This document shows, piece after piece, positions 46,301 to 58,300 of a stretch of DNA of 64,000 nt; positions within the stretch are counted from its first letter, which is position 1, and each line of letters starts with the position of its first letter. The DNA is taken from the NCBI RefSeq assembly GCF_026914265.1, contig NC_069124.1, forward strand, positions 25,616,489 through 25,680,488, given 5' to 3'. The position numbers were made by a program, and so were the translations under genes. The notes beneath the pieces are model-generated. The model ran no database searches, was not told the origin of the DNA, and saw only the letters and a list, made by a program, of their open reading frames with translations. The stretch comes from Mya arenaria (Eukaryota; Mollusca; Bivalvia; Myida; Myidae).

Positions 46301-49300
46301 GAGGTCGTGGGTTCGAACCCCGACAGGTGCACATAGCAATTTGTGCAGTCTGTTACAGTTATATTCATGCTCAAATACCACAATGCAGATGTTCACGCTG
46401 GAATGAAAAAACCTCACCCGTGAATGTTGTGCCGATCATGTCGGAGGGATGTCTATCCATGGGTGACGCCCTGCGTGATATTGACGCCAAGAATCTCATT
46501 CGGAGTGACTTCATCCTCATATATGGAGATTTGGTTTCCAACATCAAACTGCAGTCACTCGTGGAAGAACACAAGTAGGGGCTTTATCTCTGTTTTTTGT
46601 TTTCCATGGGAAAATATTGGTCTATTCTACACTATTTCGTTGGGCTTGAAATACAAATGTAGGCGACCATCGATTGTATTTGGTCATAATCGATCATAAA
46701 TTCAACCGGCTAGTTGTTTGTCTGCTTCTTTCTCTTGTTATATGCGTTCGGTTTATTTCCAGCAGTTTTCTCCTTTGAATTCATTTTAACATTCAGAAGT
46801 GTTCAGATGTTATCGTTAACAATATGCCTGAAAGCAACAACAACACTTATTAACTTCAAGCATACACATAGCAAAGGCATTGTTTGAGTTATTGTACAAG
46901 ATTAAAACTGCAATAAGATATTGTCAAAAACTGATTGTACTATAGATAACCAGTTATATGCTAAAACCTTAGTACTCATTCGCATGAATCTATTTTATAC
47001 TATTTCCAGACAGCGTAAGGAAAAAGACAAATCTGCCATCATGACTATGGTGTTTCGACAGGTGCCCCCAGGTCACGCGAGCAGGTGCCCCGAAGATGAC
47101 ATCATAATTGCCGTTGACAACCAGACACACAACGTCATTCACTACCAGCGGTTGGCAGAGTCAAAAAGCAAGGGATTTGAGTTTCCTGTGGTGAATATCG
47201 ATGCGTCTTTCAATACAAAATTTATTAAACAAGTTTCCCTTAAATTTATAAAATCAGCTAAGGCGATTTTTTTATCAATTTTGGAAATTAGTTTTTATTT
47301 TAATTGCTTATTAGGAATGCTAAATAGATAAAACATTCCTTTAAAGCCAACACATTTATATATGCTATTAATTTATTATGTAACTTAAAAATTTATATCG
47401 CTAGTTATACATAAAAAATATGATGAGTCTTCAGAAAAATCAGAAAAATCAGTATATTATTCTGGATGCAGAGAAAAATGAACACAAAACAATATAAATG
47501 ATATTTCCATATCGTTTAATCAATCAAAATTATTGTTCTAGGAGGTGATGACAGACCATCGTGATGTTCAGATTCGTTACGACCTGCTAGACTCAAACAT
47601 CAGTATCTGTTCACCACAAGTGCCGCAGCTGTTTACAGACAATTTCGATTACGAGACACGCGACAGCTTTGTACGAGGGATACTGATTAATGAAGAGGTA
47701 GTAAAAAAACTAAAGCAGTGTTGTTTTTTTCCATTTTTAAGGGAATTGTGGATTGGCCCTTTGATAGGTTAAACATAGGGTAGTTTTAGCAAAAAGGGGA
47801 AAAATACTAACCTGATCCATATAATGTTCAACTTGTTGTCAAACCTTTTATTGAACCTATTAACATATTCATGAATTACACTTAATTGCTTCATTAATTT
47901 TGTTTAATGTTAAGAGGTCAAAACAAAATTATTGTTTTTCACTGGGATTTATTTGCGGGGTGGAGGGGAATGGGGCCAAGAAAAAAAACACTGAAATGCA
48001 AACAAATATGTTTTTGCACCTATTCTGCTTCTCCAAGTGAATGTAAATTGGATAATGTGATGTATTGTTTGTATAAAATGATTCAAATTTTATACAAATT
48101 TTAAGAGAATTGCTTAATACATGTTTTTATTGTTGAATTCCAGAAAGACTTCTTTTAAGACAAAACAATCCTCAACATTTAATCTTGGATTAAAACCAGA
48201 AGTCATGACTAGGAACAGGCTCAAGTCTGAGTTCATGCTCAAAGAAATTTTTTTTTTCTACAGATGATGAAATTTGCTCATTTTAATTACTAAATTGTTC
48301 AATTATATACATTTATTCTGTAAAACAATTGGAATAAAGATGATTCTTTTTAATTTAATACAAGACTTTTTCTGAAACTTGACTCTAAGTTGAGACTGTC
48401 CTTAATCATTGGCCGTGGAGGTCATGTTTATTTATGATGAAGAGAGCTTATAATCATTGGGGCAGAACTGTCATTTCACTGATCTTTTTGGATGTACAGT
48501 AGAAACTCACTAGACCAGAACTCCACAAAACCGGAATCCTCGGGATACCGGACTTTTTTCAGAGTCCCGGTTTTCCCCTTCTATTTTCAATGTAAAAAAA
48601 TCCCTACAAAACCGGAACCCCGGAATTTCAGATACTGGACAAAAATCGAGAAAATTTGTTAGTTGTCAACGAAATTTTACCTCACAAAACCGACATATAT
48701 TTGTTCCAACATGTCAAAATGATTTGTTGTATTAGGAATTCGCGAATCACGTGTCACTTTGTTTTGACAGCTGGTGCATCGTTAAATATTGCACCTGTGA
48801 TGTTGTTATAACTCGATAATCGATAATGATGATTGCGATGTGGATTGACTGCCGCACGATAATCAAACTTGTGAAAAGAAAATTGACTGAAACATAAACT
48901 TGTTTGTTGCAGAAAAAGTAGAAACGGTTATTAAGTGATCAGTTTGGAGGGTTGTTTTATCTAAAGACTTCTATGATTGAATCAAATTAGAGCAGTGCGT
49001 TAATTAAACTATCAAACATACTCAATATGCATTAAATCACAGATAATTGGATAATTTGTTTGTTTGTTACTCAAATCAAGAACTAAACTGATTGGTGATG
49101 AAGTGATCATTTTTGCGAGTTCTTTTATTTTAAGACTTGGAAAAAAAGATGATTATAAAAACGCAAAAAATGTTTAATTATGTTTATCACTTTTGCATGT
49201 GCTTTAATCTAATTGTCTCAACCTCTGTCTAAACATAATAAATGTTATCTTTATGTGTTTTCATTTTATTCCAGTTTTCAACTTCCCTTTAAAGGTTAAC

Positions 49301-52300
49301 TCAGTTAATATTTTGAGTAAACTTACTCCGTACATCAAATCCTCACTAAACCGGAATCCTCACTAAACCGGATATTTTGCCCAGTCAGGACCTTGTCCGG
49401 TTTAGTGAGTTTCTAATGTACATGTATATGTCATATTTTATGTGGACATGTATCTTACAGATTATGGGTAACACAATACAGATGCATGTAGTGAAGGATG
49501 CCTATGCCGCCAGAGTGTCTAGTCTTCAGATGTACGATGCCGTGAGGTAAGTGCCAACCCTCGTACAAGTCTATTAATCATCTTTTAAAAATTTGGTAAT
49601 AAAAAAATTGCTTGCATTTTATTGAAGTGTAACTCCTTTTGAAGCAGTCAGGATAAATCTCATTTTTCATGTGTTCATGCTGTGCCGTAAATTTTTTCAG
49701 CACTTGTCCAATCGGGCAAGCAATTAATGAAAACCACTTGCCCAAACACAATCTTACTTGCCCGAAATAACCAATTCATGCGTAAATATACGAAAGCCAA
49801 TATTTCAATATAATAATAACGATCAATCAGGATTTGTGACTTGTTGATGAAGAAGTTATGAAAACAGAGGGATCTAAATTTCAGAAAAATGCACTTGCCC
49901 GTTCGGGCAACCACCTTGGAATTTTGAATTGCCCGAAACAGTATTCACTTGTCCCGGGCTTCGGGCAACCCAGTTAAGGCAAAGACTGCATATGTGTTCA
50001 TGCTGTGCATGTTGAAAATTTCACAATTTGGTCACACTCATTCTCATTCAAACAGCAGAAACAAACAAAACAATGTGATCAGGTCTTTTTCATGATTATT
50101 CATCTCTGGCCAAAATAAGTTAAATCTGTGTGTAGCTGTTGATATCCTATAATTACAGCATGACTTGGTTAATTATTTCTAATAACATCCTGTAATGATT
50201 ATGGCTCTTCCTATGGGACAATTGTTTACATGAGAAAGACTGCGAAGTTGCCTTATCTTTGATGTAATAAAACATTGAACCAATTAACGCTTAGCGAAGT
50301 TATCTCCCTCAAGGATGTCACCTGTCTATTTGGGGATGTGTGAATGACAAACAATGTTTGTCTGTTACAATTTCAACATATTTTACTGTCTTAGCCTTTT
50401 TTGGCCGTTATTATAAAAAATAATTTGACCAATTTTTGAGCCATTTGCTGTTTAATACTGAAATTAATCTGACAGGGTCAAAATCAGTCCAGAACAGCAA
50501 GTGGTCAGTTTTTCATATTGTTCAATTCATAATATTGAAGCTCAGAAGCCCTGATTGATACCAATATGTGATTTTTCAGCCAAGATATCCTGAACCGATG
50601 GACGTTTCCCTTTGTGCCGGACAGCTGTTACCGTCATAACAATGACAGTATATCCTACAGCAGACACAACATTTATCTCAGCAAAAAAGTCACACTGGCA
50701 AGGTACTATCATTTTGTTGCTTGATAAAATTCTGTAGTGTAGCAAACTTGCATACAATCCGTCGCCTCATTCATATCATGTTCTTTCTGCAATTTGGTGG
50801 AAAATGAGATTTTTATATCAATTTACTTGTAGAAATAAGCTCTATCTTTTTGGTTGTATCAGAATATTTTAAAACACTTCCCAGTATAATTTTTCTATCA
50901 ACAACACTTTTGCATTGAAAATGGAAACCTTAGGACCAGTTATTGAAAGTGTCAGGCTATAAGGATGTGGTAACAAATTGTATGTTATACATATGGTTGT
51001 TATTAGAATTTGGGTATCCCTTGTACCGTGGTCTCAGAAAAGCAGATGGACATGCCGATGGATGTAAAATCTTTAGTTTCAGTTAATAGTATATTTTACA
51101 AATTCTATTAGTTTATACTAATCTTTAAGCTAGATGGTGACAATAGCTGACAGGTTATAAAAACACGCTTGAGTCCTTTTCCTGGATAGAAACTAGTAGA
51201 GGTGTCCATTTTGAGAGGCCATGAGAATGTACATCTGGTGGTGATCATGCTATTTGGCTGAGAGGTGGACACCTTTACCACCCTCACCTTCATATTCTAC
51301 TATTTGAGGATGCGAAGTGATAACAATACATATTCATGCTACAACTGATAAATGCATTGATCGCTTTGACGTTTTAAAAATGAATCTTCTTTTATTCAGG
51401 GATAATCGACTTGTTGAAAATGTCATGTTGGGGAGTGGTTCCACTGTAGGATCTAACTCGGTGATCTCCCATTCTGTGATAGGCAAGAACTGCACCATAG
51501 GTAAGTGTTTTTTTCTAACTTTTTGTGAATGGGGCCTGGGCCCTTTGAATTGTGAAAATAGGGACACAATGCCTCAAAATTAGTATAATATCAAACAAAG
51601 TAACAACACATCAAGCCATTATGACAAGTTTATCTTACTTTAATGTGAAAAATGCATTATTTTACCACATTAATACATCATTTGATTAATCTCTAGTACA
51701 GAACTTGTACTATCTGAGGTATTCCAATTATGTTGCGCTTATTGAAATTTGAATGTTATTGTTCCATTCCAAAATTGAAGTTTTATGCTTTTTTTCCTAA
51801 ATCGCCAGTAACAGTTTAAGCTATAAAACATTAATTTTGGAATGGAAATACGAAAATCTGCGATCTGATCTTTTGTCAGCAGTCTTTTATCACTGGTTTG
51901 CAGATATAAAAGCAAAAATTTGCTCATTCCAAGACTAAAAAATAAAAAAGTTGGAAAAACGGTACCGTAAATGACTGGGTATAAGACGGTAGGGGGTATT
52001 AGACGCAGGGAAAAAAATCTGTGAAAAGTCCAAGAAAAAAACTTTTAATCGATGTTTTTGGTTAAAAGACGCATAGAAAAGATGTCAAATCATCTGGCAT
52101 TTTTGGCCACCATGTTTGTTGACAGTGACAAAAAATATTTTTTTCGTGAAAATGGCGATGGTTATCTTTAAAACCATAAGATGATAAACTGTCGAGAATG
52201 ATAAGTTAAGTTATGCAAAAACCTTATATTGTACGGGTTTGTTCTCAAAATGTCAACACCTACAGAAAAGAATAAAGAATGAGACAAAGTGCGAAAAAAC

Positions 52301-55300
52301 AAGACCATTATCGCAACAGTATGTAGTATTGGTATGTTAAACAGGATAAAGGCAGTCGAGTTTTTCACACCTTCGAGTACAACTGACAAAAAATATTTTG
52401 ACAGTGCCCAACTTTGCTTTTTTATATGCAAGTTTAAATATTGTTCAATTCAATTTATTATTCAAAATAATATTGAATAACTTTAATCGAAAAATATTTT
52501 TGTTTAAATTATAAACGTCTTACGATATACCGTATCCCGATCTTCAACTGCCGTTTTAACTCCTATATACTCGATCAATATGACGCGAGTTACATCCCTT
52601 TCTACATAAATCTAAACAAACTCTCGGCTTGAAATCGACCTCAGAAAAAAAGTTAAAAAAATTGTTACTGGGTATTATACGCAGGCATTTTTTTGCATCG
52701 AAATCTGAGGGAATAAAGGGCGTCTAATACCCAGTCATTTACGGTAAATCTGTGTGAGTGCAGTGCAGCTTTAATGTGTTGGCTTCAGAAACTTGTCAAA
52801 ACACTCAGATCCTATACTTTTAATTTTAAGTTAAATCTAAGGTTATTATTAAATAAGGCCCCTGCTTAGGCAATGAATGCTTTTATTAATCTGTGTACGG
52901 TAGCAACAATTGATTTGAAAAATAATATTTTATAACATTACAATATAATTATTTCAGGTAATAATGTGACAATCGAGGGATCATACCTCTGGAATAATGT
53001 CACTGTAGAAGACAACTGTGTTCTGAACACGGCCCTGGTCTGTGACAATGTTACTTTGTACGAGGGCGTCACCCTGTGTCCTGGATGTGTCCTCTCAAAA
53101 GATGTAAGTATTGGGTACATTATGTTGTATGATTATGTCTATACTAAATCTACTGTGTACTGGACACTGCGCTGGTCTGTGACAATGTTACTTTGTACAA
53201 GGGCGTCACACTGTGTCCTGGATGTGTCCTCTCGAAAGATGCAAGTATAGGTTTTGTAATAAGGAATGTATGGGTAATATGATTATGTCAAAAGTTGATC
53301 AACTATGTAGTACAAAGCACTGACAGATGCATTCTTGTTTAATATGGTAGAAATTTCAACTTGGCAAGAACTATATTATTGTTCAAGATACATGAAACAT
53401 GGTACAGATATTACCAGTGACAATGATAACATGTGTAGCAAGGACCACAACTCTTGCTTTAATAATTTTAAAGTTATTCCCCTTATTTGACTGAACAAAA
53501 ACTGATAAGCGTTGGCATCGGCTCTGCAGCAAATGTTTTAGTTTGCCCGTCAAATAATATGGATGTGTTGTTTTCATGTATGTCTCAAAAACACTATAGT
53601 CATAATTTGAAAAATAATAGGAACTAAATTCAAAACATGTGTGCCTCATAAAGTACAGTTTATCTATTCAAGGTATCAATGGGTCCGAATGTCAAGCTCC
53701 ATTTGGGCACCATAGCTATGTGTGTCCACCCTGCAAGATGATTTCAGGGATTTTAACAAATTTAAAGGCGCACAATATAGGTTGATGCAATGAAATAAAT
53801 TTATGTTTAATGCATTACCATGTTTTACTCGTATGACATTATTGATTGAAACAATTGAGAGTTTGTAATTTTTGTGTACAGATAAAAAAAAGTCTTTATA
53901 ACTGTTTTATTTTAATTAATAAGTTCATGGTCACAATTCCAAAGTTAAAAAAGCGCCAAATTATCACTATTATTTTTTTTATCTGTACACAAATCATGTG
54001 CTATTTTTTACCGTAAAAGTCAAATGAGTTAATGCATTAAAACATGTTTTTTATTTGCAACCTATATTTGGGCATTTAATGTTAGAACTGTTTTCCACAT
54101 GTTCCAGGTCTCAGTGGGTCCCAAGGTAGAGCTCCAGTCGGGCACCGTAGCTGTGTCCAGTCTGCAGGATGATTTTGGGGATGAAACTGACGCCCCTGAT
54201 GCCGGCACTGACGCAGGTAGGGCTGACTACTGGTTGAAATACGCACAGGCTTGCAAATTAGCGCAAACCCACAAATAAGCACAACCAACATTTTGGCGTG
54301 TTGGATAAATAGACAAATTGCATAATTAAATTGAGATGGACAACACTAATCAGTCATTGAATTGGAAATGATTAAAAGTATATTTCCATAAAAAACATCG
54401 GTATGATAATAACACAATATGTATTCCAACACTAATGTGCATTCCAAGATCCAAAATTTGTCCAACATATTGAATGACAAAAGCGAAAACAAAAACTGTT
54501 TTCTTTCAAAATTTATGGCAGATGTTTGGGTATATGATATTTGTCAACACCTAGAGAATTTGTTACATATGTAAACAAAAAATCTGTTGAAGCAATATGG
54601 TTAATTATAGGAGAATGCATTGTTTTAGAGCATTTAGCAGTCAATGCAATGGCTTACTGTATATGATACAGGAAGATTTGATGTGGGACATTATTGTGTC
54701 CGCCTAGCTGTTTGACTTCATGTATTGGATTCCCTTTTCTTGTCTCAGCTTTTGGCAGCCAAGGTCATGGTTTTGTGTACAAAGATGATGGGGAGGATAG
54801 CGATGTTGAGGACATAACACATCGGATGTGGGGTGTTAACGTGGAAACAGAGTCAAGTGATGAAGAAGATAGTGTTGGAAGCGATGACAGCGACTCTCAG
54901 CCAGGCAGTCTACCACCTGATGGTAAAGTTCTGGCTTGTGTACTTTAAGCCGAGTTGTTTTTCTGAGGGAAAAAAAGGTATTGTGATAGCCTTGGTGTCA
55001 ACAGGAGTGGTGGCCTTGTTGTTGTGTAAAAACTTATTTTGTCTTAACCAAAATAATATTCATTATATTCCCATGAAAGTTTAACAATGTTACAAGTGAC
55101 AATCAATGACCATATGTCTAGCGTTAATGAGACTGGAGTTATTCCCCTTTTTTGAGGTAGGAAAAAACAGTCGATGAGCATTAAATAAATATTGTCTCAC
55201 TTGAGCGAAACAGTGCATCTTGTCAGCCCAAGGATAAACTGTCATCTGAGGCTTTCACAGATTTCATTGAACTAAACAGAACTATCAACCAGGTTAATAT

Positions 55301-58300
55301 AATGATGTACGTTGTCTAAGCGGCCGGGAATCAAAGCTGGGACGCCTTGGTCAGAAGCAAGTGCGCTAAGCATTGCACTGACCGGAGAACTATATCTGTT
55401 CAGAAAATAAAAGTAATGAGGTATAATAATGCCATATGCTTGCGGTGTTGTTGCAAGATTATTTTTTTTTTTGAAGAAGAAGAACAAGTAGTTGTGGCAT
55501 GAAAAAACATTCACGGTATTAACATAAATCTTGGCACATATTCTTGTTATATCAATATGCTCATGTGTGGCAAGTTCAGTATCTCTTGATGTAATATTGT
55601 TTTTGCAATCTCCTTTGTTTCATCAGACAAGTATTGTGATCATCTTGTCCTGTCTTCACTGCTAATGGCTTGGTTTTCATTCCAGTGCCAGTCTACTACA
55701 CAGAGATGCTGGACACCATACAGAGATCCAAGGATGAAAATATCAGCTGTGAAAATCTTATATTAGAAATCAACTCTCTCAAGTATGTATATGGATTGTT
55801 CAGTAGATTCCTGGTTGTGAAGAGAATTCAAAATATAGATTTATAAAATATTTAATAGAATGGATAATCTTTCTATTTTGTAGCTCGTCACTTTTACAAA
55901 TAAAAATTCTGACTTCTTTCTTCAATGGTGGTGTCATCAGTGTTGTTCAAAACCATTAATCTTGGCCATAACTGAAAAACCTTCCAAGATATTGAAATAA
56001 AACTTGGTACACATGTTGCCAGAGACAAAATGCTCATGGAAGTGGATAACTCTGGCTTTAATAAATGATGAGTTTTGTCCCTTTGTTTGAAAGAATAAGC
56101 AAGAACAGACAAGCGGTAGAATTTGCCCTTCTGTGCTCTTGTACAATACCTTGATGATCTTAATATAATAAACCTTTTTCTTTATAGAGAAGTAAATAAG
56201 GGATGCTTCTGTAAAAAATACAATTGTGGCGATGTCTTTGCTGTGTATATTGTATCAATTTAATCCAACTCAAGATAGGAAAGTTCTAAAGACAGTGGAT
56301 GTTTAATTACCAAACAAATGTTTTCTTGATTCTTTATTAAACCACCGATAAGAAATCACCATAACACTAGTGACAGGATTGTTTGTAAACAAGCTCTTTT
56401 CTGAGGACACACCAGTAGAACTGTGCCTCTTTAAGACTATTCTCTGTGTTACAGACATGCATACAACATCTCGATCAAGGAGCTGACAGGCCTTGTGGTG
56501 AAGGTTCTTCTAGAACAGCCCTTTTCTGAAGATCCTAGTCTGTCAGGACCCACAGCCCTTATTGCTGTCAAAAAGGTGAGGGGTGATCATAATGTATTGC
56601 TCTGTCATGGGAAACTGACTTGAATCAAGTTGTGGATAATTTTAAATTCCCTATAGATCACAACATGTTTAGTTTTTAAGAACCTTTGAGCATTACATGA
56701 AAGAAATAAAAGGTTCACATGTCCAAGGCCAATTGAAAAAAAATGGTTTGGTTAGAGTTACATCCTTTTCAAAAATAGGTAGGGTAGGTAGGCTTTTTTT
56801 ATAAGGCTTTAATTAAGAATGTTATTTTCATCATTGGAGAATGGTGTTAAAGTAATCTTCTGTATAAAGCATTCAAGGTCTAAAACTACATATTAAAAAG
56901 CACTTTTTAAGTTTTTCCAAAAAAAATTCAAACTGACGATAAAAACGGTAAGTGTCGGCGCCTTTTTCGTAGGTAAGGTTGGGTAACCCGAACCAAATAT
57001 TGTTTTATTTATCATTTGTTAATATTTTTTTAGGCCCAATCAAAGGCTATGCCAAATTTATTTTATGTTTAGCATCATTGGGTAATTAGCCACTGGATTG
57101 ATAAAACCCAACACCCTTTACCAAATCCTAAATTCATCAAAGGAAAATTGTTTTCTACAGCTGAATAGTTTAAATAACAATTTAGATGAAAGATGAAACC
57201 TTTTTGATTTTTTTATCTTGAACAGGCTAGTGTCATCCTGATTTTTCTTGTCGAGGTCTGCTATCACAGGCTTTTTTTTGCAGAATAAATATGGTATTTT
57301 TCTATTGCACTTGGTTTTTACCTGCCGAAGGTAGGTAGGTTTTGAAACTGGAACCTGATGATGATCATAGAATCAATTTGGTATGGCCTTAAACATTTTC
57401 AGTGATGTTCTTTTTCTGACTGGTCCTCTGGGAGACATCTTGGTGCATTTAAATTGTTTAATCTTTAATGAGGTTTAATTACACAAGATTTTGTTTGTCT
57501 AAGTAAACTCACATTTGAAAGGAAAGCAAGCTATATTTAGTCCATAAATGACTTTGGAACACTGCAATTTGCTTTGAAAATGGAATAATTTCTAGGGTAT
57601 TGTGTTTTCCAGAGGAACATCGATGAATACAATTGGTATTTTTAGTTTGTCAGATGTCTGAGGAAAGTCTAATTAGGTTTTCTATTTCATTCCGTTACAT
57701 GCCAAACATAAATAATTAATACACAATGAACAGATATATAGGTGTGCCACAGATGGGTTACTTTAATCGACAATACACTCCCAATCAAAATAAATGGTTC
57801 CAAAAAAATATACCAGCTAAAGCATCAGGCCGCACTGTTCTTAAACACATCCCAAATAAAAAAAAAAAACAATTCTAAAAAGCAATCATAAAATGTCAGG
57901 AACCACTGCTACCCTCGCTCTCAGACTCAACATCATGTGCACAACCATGGTAATTGAAATATACCAAACAAAATGATAAGACGTGTATGTATGAGACAGG
58001 ACAACACAAAATCCCTGTAAAGACATTCAAGGTCAGAGAAAAGTTCACAATTTTGAATATGATGTTTATTTTATCCCATCTGAGCGTCAAATGACCAATT
58101 TCATACAAATGAATCATGAGGTAATCTTTTAATTTACCCATGAATAATGAAGCCTACCGTATTATAATCCTATACCGCACATATAATAAGTACATTTTTT
58201 GTCAAAGCCTTTGTTCGGGTTGTTGTTTATGTTGTCATTATTGTACAAAACTGGGGAATAACCAAATAATCATTCAAGACATTCAAATGAAATTTGGTAC

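Noticed and set aside
46049-46330. Two possible tRNA genes
   Set aside because: A and B boxes are good, but the acceptor and anticodon stems do not pair well and both copies sit in direct repeats with a purine tract between them; they are parts of an LTR-like fossil.
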